This document shows positions 56,448-64,000 of a DNA stretch of 64,000 bases, piece after piece; the first letter of the stretch is position 1; every line of letters starts with the position of its first letter. A program made the position numbers and the translations under genes. The stretch covers positions 11,858,957 through 11,922,956 of the forward strand of contig NC_049995.1 in assembly GCF_000003815.2 (NCBI RefSeq), given 5' to 3'. This DNA is from Branchiostoma floridae. Its lineage: Eukaryota; Chordata; Leptocardii; Amphioxiformes; Branchiostomatidae. The notes beneath the pieces are model-generated. The model worked only from the letters and a program-made list of their open reading frames with translations. It did not search any database and was not told the origin of the DNA.

Positions 56448-59400
56448 ATGGGCACCAGATGGAGACTTCAGCGGGCGCCTCACCTGGCCGGCCACATGGG
56501 GGTCATGTGTCAATGTCACGTTGCTATGGCAACAGGTCAGTCCAAACTTGTCCTCGCCACACAATGCAAGAACTCTGTGGGTTTTGCACAGTCATGACTT
56601 TTGTTGTTTGATACACACAGACTTGTGTGGTCATGAGTGGCATGCACACTTCCTGATTTTACACTCAGGTGTTGTGCAAACAAGAAGTGATTGAGACCCA
56701 ATTTTCAAGGTCAAAATAAACCAGCAATGTTCCAAATACTCTTCCCCCTAACTTGTTTTGTATCCTCCACCAGCTCCATAGGTCGCTGGAAAAACAGTAG
56801 AAATTGGCCAGGTTAAAGAGGTAACATGCCAAGGAGTCTACAGGCTGAGGAGTATGTTTCGACCTACAGAGTGTTATGAGGTCATGTATGAACCCTACAA
56901 TAGACAGACAGACAGAAACTTCTCACGAACTTTGAACAACTGTTAAAAGAAAGTAAATTATTTCCTCAGTGTAATATGATGAACTGGCCACACACAGAGC
57001 TACAAATTCAGTAGTACAAAGAAAAGTCTCTGCTGCTTATATTTATAAGAAGTTTCGAATTCAGAGGCCCTCAAATTGGGTGTATCCATCCCAAAGCAGG
57101 TGATGAAAGGACTACTTGTTGTGAGGTCATGTGTATGAACCCCCACAGTAGACAGACATACAGATTCCAATTATAACACTTTCCTGTATTCCAATCTTTC
57201 CACGAATTTTGAACAACTGTTTTAAAAGAATGTCAGTCATCTCCTCAGTTTAATGTAATGACAGACCACACAAAGCTACAATTTGCAAAGAAAAATCTCG
57301 GCTTTACATTAGAAGTTCACCACCCTCAAAATTGGGTGTATCCAACTCCTTGGCAGTTGATGAAAGGCCCACTTTTTGTGAGGTCACTTATGAAACCTAC
57401 AGCAGACAGACAGATTTCAATTGCAACACTTTCCTTTATCCAATCTTCCCACACATTTTGAACAACTGTTTTAAAAGAATGTCAGTCATTTCCTCAGTTT
57501 AATGTAATGAACTGACCACACAGAGCTACAAAGAAAAATCTCTGCTGCCTATATCTATAAGCAATGAGCTATAAGAAGGTTCACATGCCCTCAAATTGGG
57601 TGTATAAAACCCCTAGGCGGTTGATAAAAGACCCACTTGTTGTGAGGTCATGTAGACAGACAGACAGACAGTGTGCTTTGTGTGGTGCTCTGGGTCATTG
57701 CCAGCAATTTGTTCCGCCCTATTACACATCACAGGACTGAACCTAGCAGCACATTCACAGCATGTCCAATACGAATCAAAAGCCATAGACTGAGATACAT
57801 GATGAAGATTAGACATTCTGGTAATAAGATACACCAAAAGTTACTCAACGACAAGCAACTAGTTTTTCCATAATCATATCCAGTTGCTTGTCAGTAACTG
57901 CTTTATGGCATAGACTGAGATGCATTGCAATTTGTATGAACTGCATCAATCAATATGGCAGAGCAGAACATTTTAAGGATGTAATGATTATCATGATTGA
58001 TTGATTGATTGATTGATTGCTTTAATGCTGGATTGTATAGTTACCATCCAGCTTTACAATAATTTTTGTGGTAAATGAAAAAGTATAACATTTTGCTTAA
58101 TCTGAACACCAGAACATCCATTTAAATCATGGATTTTGTTGGAACACGTAGTATGTTTTTCTTTCCAAAAGAAGATAGCTGTAGGCTATAAGTAAGTAAC
58201 CGAGCATGTCAGGTATGTTGGGGAATGGTTACAGATAACATTGGAGGAATAACGACAATTTTCTGGGGTCACGGCGCTGAACTCTGCATTCCTGGGTAGC
58301 TGAGTAGGACACTGGGTAACTTGTGGTAGTCTCTACCAGACTGACTACGCTGGCCATTATAGGGAGAATAATTTACCAAGGGAGTTTTGCTATCAGAGAA
58401 TGTCATGATCATGAGTTTAAGTGTGTCTGTGTGAACTGACACCCTGTGCATTATTGTACAGAAGAGAAGAGAGATTTTGCAATATTTCATTCTTGGCAGA
58501 TTTATTCACATTACAGTCATACACTGAATATAGTAAATACACTCTTTACATTCAGGCCAATGTGCATAGTCTTCTGTAAATTAAGTGGACATTATGACAT
58601 TTTAGTAAAAACATGTTATTGCTACATCAAAGATTTAAAGATTCAGCACAGGAAAAAGATGGAAACTCCTTTGATTTAGGGCCTTGGAGATACATATTAT
58701 TGATGTTTCTATAGGACTATATGGTATTTTATAGGATTGTACCAAAGAAACGTTTATCATCATGTCATCAAATCAATAAAATGTACTTGAGCTGAATGCT
58801 GAACCATTCCTATTTATTGACCTTGAAGCACCAGTATTGACATTTAGTGCAGCAGATAATGGATTACCTGAAATGAGTTATGACATACTGAACAGTCTGA
58901 ATATGGTAAAACAAATTGATATAGTAATATTAGTATAATGTACCTGATCATCTTTTGAAAAATTAAAGAAATAAAAATATGATTGAATAGAATCCACCCC
59001 TGCCCAAACCATACAAATGGAACAGTCCGGGATCCTGGTGTTAAAAGCATTAAGTGAGGTTGATGGATAGATGACAGGGATCTCATGTTCTGTGTGCTTC
59101 CATTAAGTCTAAAAGGGTTCTTATGATACGCTTATAGCTTTGCTGCATGTTTTATTAATCATAATCATAACACACTTCAGTTCATGCCTGAAAATTCCAT
59201 GCCAGTTTATTGAGGTATACGTGTATGTCAGTGAAATTTGGTCATCATCCCCATGTCTTATTTGACTTGTAAAATGTATGTCGTGGCCTGTTTTTGGTGA
59301 CGGATTGTGGTTGGAGCAATATTACATGTAAAAATACCATCTACATTAATTTGTACATCATTGCAAGTTACAACAGTCTATTCCCAGAGGACTTAAGATT

Positions 59401-62400
59401 TTAAGCTTTTGTTCTGGGTTTGTTACCAAGGTCTTGATTTTTGGACAGATAGATGTTAGGCTCTCTGACAGCTTTTTCTTTCAACTGTATAGGACAATTT
59501 TATAGTTGTGCATGAAAATTATCATAAGTGTGTTTGAATCCATGCCTACCAATAAAGTAAGTAAGTACTCTCATGTTGGCTCAATAGGCATACCTGCCAC
59601 AGCTAGTCCAGTCCAGTAATTTGTAACTTTCAGTTAATAATGATGTGCATTGTTTTGTCCTGCAGTACTGCTGCTGACCACTAGATGGAGCTGTGCACAG
59701 GTGACTATTTCTCCCTCAGCGGCCCTACCAGAAGCTGCCACCTCATCCCCGCTCCTACAGCCCAGTCCCACCGCTACAGTGCACACATTCAGCACCACAA
59801 CTCCTGAAAGGACTTTGTCTTCAGTTTCCTTAGCATACTCAAGTTCGAGCAATCTACGTCTAGAAACAAGCACAAGTGACTTAAACTTAAAGACAATCTT
59901 GAGCAGCACAGTACAATCTTCAACGATCTCAAGAAACACAGGACAATCTTCAAGTGTACAACAGATGTCTGCATCAATGACTGCATCTGTCTTTCGCAGT
60001 TCAACAATCGTTCCATCCGAACAATCGGTCTCATACCACAGTTCAGTCTCTTACCAGAGTTCAATCAATGACCAAAGTTCAGTCTCTTACCAAAGTTCTG
60101 TCTCTCACCAGAGTTCAGTCTCACCCTACAGTTCTGTCTCTCACCAGAGTTCAGTCTCACCCTACAGTTCTGCCTCTACAGTTTTAAATCAAACTGCTGT
60201 GATGCCCAAAGCAGGGACTTTAGAAACCAGCACCTCTGCGTTCTTTTCAGCAGAGGCTAAGACAGTCTCCTCCATGGAGCAAAGTTCTGCTTTCATACAG
60301 CCAACACCGACTATCAGCTCTACAGAGCAGAGCTCTTTAAGAACTTCTATGTCAGAATCATTTTTATACCCGTCACCATCTCCGAGTGTGGCGTCTACAA
60401 GTGTATACCCACCTCTCAGCACAGAGGTGCTCCCAAGTTCTGTAAGACTTGTGGAAAGTTCAAATTCAAGCCTGTTTCCCACCGCAATGCCCAGTTCCAG
60501 TGCTCTACTTCCGTCCTCAGAGTTCAGACTCGCCAACGAGTCTGTGTCCAGTCAGGAACTGATGTCAAGTTCGAGAGGATACTCTATAGAACCCACCGCA
60601 ACACAGCCATCGACAATCCCACCAAGTTCAACCTCAACAGTCTTGTTTAATGCGTCCGATACGATTTCCTTTTCTACTTCTTTGCCGACGTTCACTCCTA
60701 CCATTGGGTCAACTTCGTCAGTGCTCCTTCTTTCTTCAACTGCAGTACCGATTAGTACTCAAGTAGTGCCAAGTACATTCACAAGTAGATTGTCGTCGTC
60801 CGATGTAACTCTCGTACCAACGCCATCTCCAACCCCACCTGTTGCCATGGTAACATCCATGACATCGTCGACGAGCAGTGCGGTGTTGAGACCGTCCTCT
60901 GTTGCCATGGTTACAAGCAGTGTTGCCATGGCGATGACGAGTAGCGTGAGCCCTAACGGTACGGGAGGAGGTATCCAGGCCCCTGCTGGTTCAGGTGGTC
61001 TGCCCCTAGCAGTGTTGGTGGGGATAGTTATCGCCTGCTGTGTCTTTGTCACTATATGTGGTGAGTTTGGCTTGACAGTTTGTTTGTTTGCCAAGTCCCT
61101 CATACATAAAAGTAAGAGGCGTTGTCAATACTACCTGGATGTCAGATAAATTTATTCGGGGCCCGAGGCAGTCAGCCCGACGATCTCGTATTAGCAATCC
61201 AGGGAGTTTAAGCCTGAAGGAGGTTTTGCTGCAAAATTGCAGTCTGACTGCCCTGGCCCCCGAATAAACTCGCTAGCTGCCTGATCATATCTGGCACCCA
61301 GGGTATGTCAATACAATTATTTCCATCTTTTCACCTCCAAGTCCACTTGACATGAGTCTGAGCTTTGTGAGCTGCATGATGCTTGAATTTATGATAGTTG
61401 TTGTTTGACACGCAATGGCAACTGATGAAGTTTCTACAAGACCAGGATCCTGGTCTTGTAGAAACTTCATCAGTTGCCATATACATGTTGTATTATATAA
61501 TAGTTGTTTTTTAATCAGATAACCATAAAACATGATCTAATATCTGAACCAAATTAGAATACTGCTTACTAATGTTCAACTACAGAATCTGATATGATTA
61601 TGAAAGGTATAAGGCAAAAAAGAACATTCGACATTCATTGGTTTTCCTAATATAAGGAACATGTAAGAAAAAGCAACTGATTTCATCCATTATTCTATGT
61701 GTTGTTTTCCAGTTGTGCTGATGATCCTGCTGTGCTTTAAGAGAGGAGGCGCGTACGGAGCGGGGTCAAAGAAACCCAGCCCTGCTAACGGTGGACTGTG
61801 GGACGATGGGGTCACCCTCAGCTATATCAACAGCCATATAGAACTACCCAAGGTAAGCTGTGTTGTCTTGTAACTTTAATGTGGCCTTCAAAGAGCTAGA
61901 TGGTAATTATAAGAGTCATAGTTCAAGGGAGGGGTTCCTCAGAGAGAGTGACAATGCCCTGCCATGAGACTGAGAGCTTGAGAGAGTGAGAGATGGTATA
62001 TGGTGCATGTAATTGTAAAGTAAAGTTAGTGCAATGTAGCCTTATGCAATACTATAGCTTGCATTAGCATGAAAGTTCATCTGCGTTGGTAGAATGCATT
62101 ATGGAAAAATTTCGACTAGAATTTAGACTGGGGTAAGTCCCCATAGTTTGATTCCAGTTTTGGATATAAAGTGTTAGCAATTTATCCATACCATAGCTTG
62201 CATTTTGTGCCAGGCACACTTGGTAACTCCTGCTCTTCTGGATTAGTGTGTACTTTTGATATGTGGTAGTACCTGGTTAGGGTAATTCTTTAATGAAATG
62301 GAAGAATCTGTAGTATAGAAAAGTTTGAAGATGCTAAAGATTGATGTTAACTTGAAGGTCTAATTTATAACCCTATACTCATATTGTGAAGTAAATGTAT

Positions 62401-62772
62401 GGTGATTTCTTTGACGTGATCAAGAGGTGGATGTTATCGAAGTACTGTTTAACATCTAACAACTGCAGTCCCTTGCAAGTAGCAATTTCCCTAATGATCC
62501 AAGATTAGAAAACTGATGGGTAGACTTCATCAGATTCAAACGCCTGAACTGAGAATATGATCCAAATCCATAGACCTGATTGCTAACTGCTAATCCACTT
62601 AACATGCAACATGTTGTTATTGTTGTTTATATTGTTTTGTTGTTGTTGTTTACACCAGGAGCAGGGAGAGGAGATGAAGTCGTTAGAAGGAGAGACGGAC
62701 GACCCCACCCCTGCAGCCTTCACTAACTACGGCTACACTGACGAGTCAAACACAGTCAGCACCAGACTATAG
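56448..62772 (+). CDS. Mucin-like Ser/Thr-rich single-pass membrane protein with PDZ-ligand-like C-terminus
   Basis: Four coding exons: 56448-56535 (acceptor CCCCACAG at 56442), 59666-61060, 61713-61852, 62659-62772, phases 1, 1, 0; 578 aa. The signal peptide is split by intron 1 (…CHVAMAT | VLLLTTRWSCA); a start at the ATG 16 codons later would give a more usual length. The ectodomain of about 400 residues is dominated by Ser, Thr and Pro, with tandem (Y/H)QSSVS repeats and almost no Cys, so dense O-glycosylation is expected. One membrane helix (LPLAVLVGIVIACCVFVTIC) crosses the exon 2/3 junction, followed by FKRGG. The ~90-residue tail is acidic and ends STRL, a class I PDZ ligand pattern. 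The architecture resembles podocalyxin/CD34-type sialomucins, but homology is not shown. Confidence 0.8.
56878..57652. repeat. Three tandem ~250-bp units in intron 1 of the mucin-like gene
   Basis: The block GAGGTCATG(T)…AGACAGACAGA…TTTGAACAACTGTT…TCCTCAGT…CCACACA(G)AGCTACA…CTCAAATTGGGTGTAT starts near 56878, 57122 and 57379 and begins again at 57641. Spacings are about 244, 257 and 262 bp. The copies are diverged. Non-coding. Confidence 0.8.
57796..57906. repeat. Dispersed foldback repeat copy
   Basis: ATGATGAAGATTAGACATTCTGG, AATAAGATACACCAAAAGTTACTC and CATATCCAGTTGCTTGTCAGTAACTGC match the family seen at 31086, 35043 and 40471 inside the oxidase gene. It lies in intron 1 of the mucin-like gene. 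Confidence 0.65.
57990..58018. repeat. (GATT)n microsatellite
   Basis: Uninterrupted TGATTGATTGATTGATTGATTG tetranucleotide tract in an intron. Confidence 0.9.
60030..60180 (+). repeat. Intragenic tandem repeats in mucin-like ectodomain
   Basis: Codes for repeated SYQSSVS / SHQSSVSPYSSV units. The DNA words TCTCACCAGAGTTCAGTCTC and CACCCTACAGTTCTG recur in register, typical of VNTR-type mucin regions. Length polymorphism between alleles is likely. Confidence 0.85.
61151..61268. mobile_element. 118-bp MITE with TTTATTCGGGG termini
   Basis: TTTATTCGGGGCCCGAGGCAGTCA … TGACTGCCCTGGCCCCCGAATAAA are imperfect inverted repeats of about 24 bp. It lies in intron 2 of the mucin-like gene, 90 bp after the donor. 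Non-coding. Confidence 0.75.
61415..61480. repeat. 66-bp perfect palindrome
   Basis: Positions 61415-61447 are exactly the reverse complement of 61448-61480, with no spacer and a central GGATCC. Complementarity stops sharply outside (A opposite A). It lies in intron 2 of the mucin-like gene. Confidence 0.95.
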
Positions 62773-63388
62773 ACCTATCGTCATTGTTTAGCTGTAAAGT
62801 TTAAACTTTGTTCTAATGCAAATTAAAGAAACTCAAAATAGATTTTCGGTGAGACTCATCGACCGCCATAGGATGTACTATTTGCTTCACTGACATCTGG
62901 AGGTTGGAAGATGATGTCAGCAGCAAATGGCGGGAAGAGGAATCTTTACAGCTATGGATTCTATCAACACAGATGAGCTTTCATTGGAATATTCTGGTCA
63001 TTGTTGTTAGTTCTTAGCCTGTGTGGTTACCGATCACTACTTCGTATCCATACTCTTGCTGTCTTGACATTTTCAAGGTAACAAGTAAAGCGAGCCCTGT
63101 TAGTGATAGAATGGTACAAGCCATGGTGTATTTCATTCTCAAGACGATATATTACACTGATGAACTTAAAAGTTGATTTTAAAAATATATGGAGATAAAA
63201 GAACAGATTGTTAAAGCAAGCAGGAACAACGCTTATTATAAAACTTGTGCTTTTATATGTAAGTAAAATGGCTGGCCCAGAAAGGTAAATACTGTACATG
63301 TACATCTGTCAAGCATTGTAAAGCTTTGTAGTAGGTTATACGAGGATGTTGTCAAAAGACAAACGCACCTCTTTGACACACAACACGC
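62773..63388. other. 3' UTR of the mucin-like gene and downstream DNA
   Basis: An ATTAAA at 62822-62827 may be a poly(A) signal. No further exon, RNA gene or clear repeat was seen before the hAT-like element. Confidence 0.4.
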
Positions 63389-63741
63389 CAGGGCTCTAGC
63401 CAGCTCGAAATTTTTTTCCGTCAGCCAATTCCCAGTGTCGCGAAAATCGCGAAAACACTCTTCCAGGAGTTAGAAAGACTGAACTGAGACCTTGAAAAAC
63501 GGGTTTTTAATGAGATTATCGTATGCTAAAGGTGCCGACATACTTCGTCAACAATAATAACAATACATGTAGCAAAACAAACTGTGTGGCTTTTACGGCC
63601 GTGGACGGCGTCCCCAAGCTGCCTGTAGCTTCCAACAAGGATTTTTGTCCGTCAAGGTTGACGGATTGGTTTAAAAAATTTTCCGTCACACGCAGCAAAT
63701 TTCCGTCAATTGATGGAAAACGGACGCTGGCTAGAGCCCTG
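63389..63741. mobile_element. hAT-like MITE with exact 8-bp target duplication
   Basis: Ends CAGGGCTCTAGCCAGC … GCTGGCTAGAGCCCTG are perfect 16-bp inverted repeats. CAACACGC flanks both sides (63381-63388 and 63742-63749). CAGGG termini plus an 8-bp duplication are diagnostic of hAT. The 353-bp interior has CCGTCA words in both orientations and no transposase. A diverged relative sits at 25552-25850. Confidence 0.92.
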
Positions 63742-64000
63742 CAACACGCACACACACATTGATATACAATGCACACATGCAAGCACAAACACAGATGTAT
63801 GTTGTGTGACCTGGTTTTACAGATTGAAATGTGACTTTTAAAGCTTCATGTACATTTGTATGTAGACAGTCTTAGAGGGTTAGAAAAATATCAATGGGTT
63901 GTCTAGTACATGTACCTTGATTAAACATTTTAAACTTAATTAAATGGAGCTCTAAGGAAGAAGAACACAGCATTTTCATCAACTAAAAACATCATTTTGT
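63742..64000. other. Non-coding window end
   Basis: A CA-rich run (ACACGCACACACACA) follows the hAT-like element, then AT-rich sequence with no supported feature. Confidence 0.35.

Noticed and set aside
56443-56694. Alternative frame of the 56443 exon reading IRWAPDGDFSGRLTWPATWG
   Set aside because: It would end in phase 0 and run into TGA after joining 59666; the frame starting MGTRW ends in phase 1 and joins cleanly into a hydrophobic signal segment.
59634-61103. Several minus-strand frames opposite the mucin-like ectodomain
   Set aside because: Low-complexity Ser codons on the plus strand leave few stops on the other strand; no independent evidence.

Overview
The window looks like a nuclear chromosome segment of a cephalochordate (amphioxus, Branchiostoma-like). 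It has many short exons with GT/AG introns. It carries tandem C2H2 zinc-finger genes of the alternating ECGYRT / QCDYSA type that is heavily expanded in amphioxus. A CR1/jockey-like LINE and many short terminal-inverted-repeat elements sit in introns and gaps. The V-ATPase and molybdo-flavoenzyme genes are animal-type. Species assignment is inference. Two runs of N (26592-26691, 36299-36728) mark assembly gaps.

Layout. 79-1759 (+): last two exons of an unrecognised helical, TPR-like gene. 3789-11096 (-): complete 12-coding-exon V-ATPase subunit C gene, tail to tail with the first gene. 14469-25027 (+): three tandem C2H2 zinc-finger genes (20, 17 and about 9 intact fingers), each with a lineage-specific acidic, Gln-rich N-terminal repeat. 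A minus-strand LINE lies in the putative intron of the third, and zinc-finger debris follows. 26956-48445 (+): a 33-exon xanthine dehydrogenase / aldehyde oxidase family gene whose substrate-pocket residues look aldehyde-oxidase-like. It has one apparent 2-nt frameshift in exon 6. 51087-52268: a 1.18-kb transposon with long inverted repeats, a perfect 8-bp target duplication and a RecQ-like helicase fragment. 56448-62772 (+): a four-exon, Ser/Thr-rich, mucin-like single-pass membrane protein with a PDZ-ligand-like C-terminus and several RFX X-box motifs in and near it. The remaining sequence is introns, intergenic DNA and dispersed repeats.

The most striking theme is local. Two unrelated housekeeping-type genes (V-ATPase C and the oxidase) carry at least six independent tandem duplications of partial exons, each including an exon edge with its splice site or the stop codon, in 2 to 5 copies. 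The genes do not form a pathway. The zinc-finger cluster is the only clear local paralogue family.
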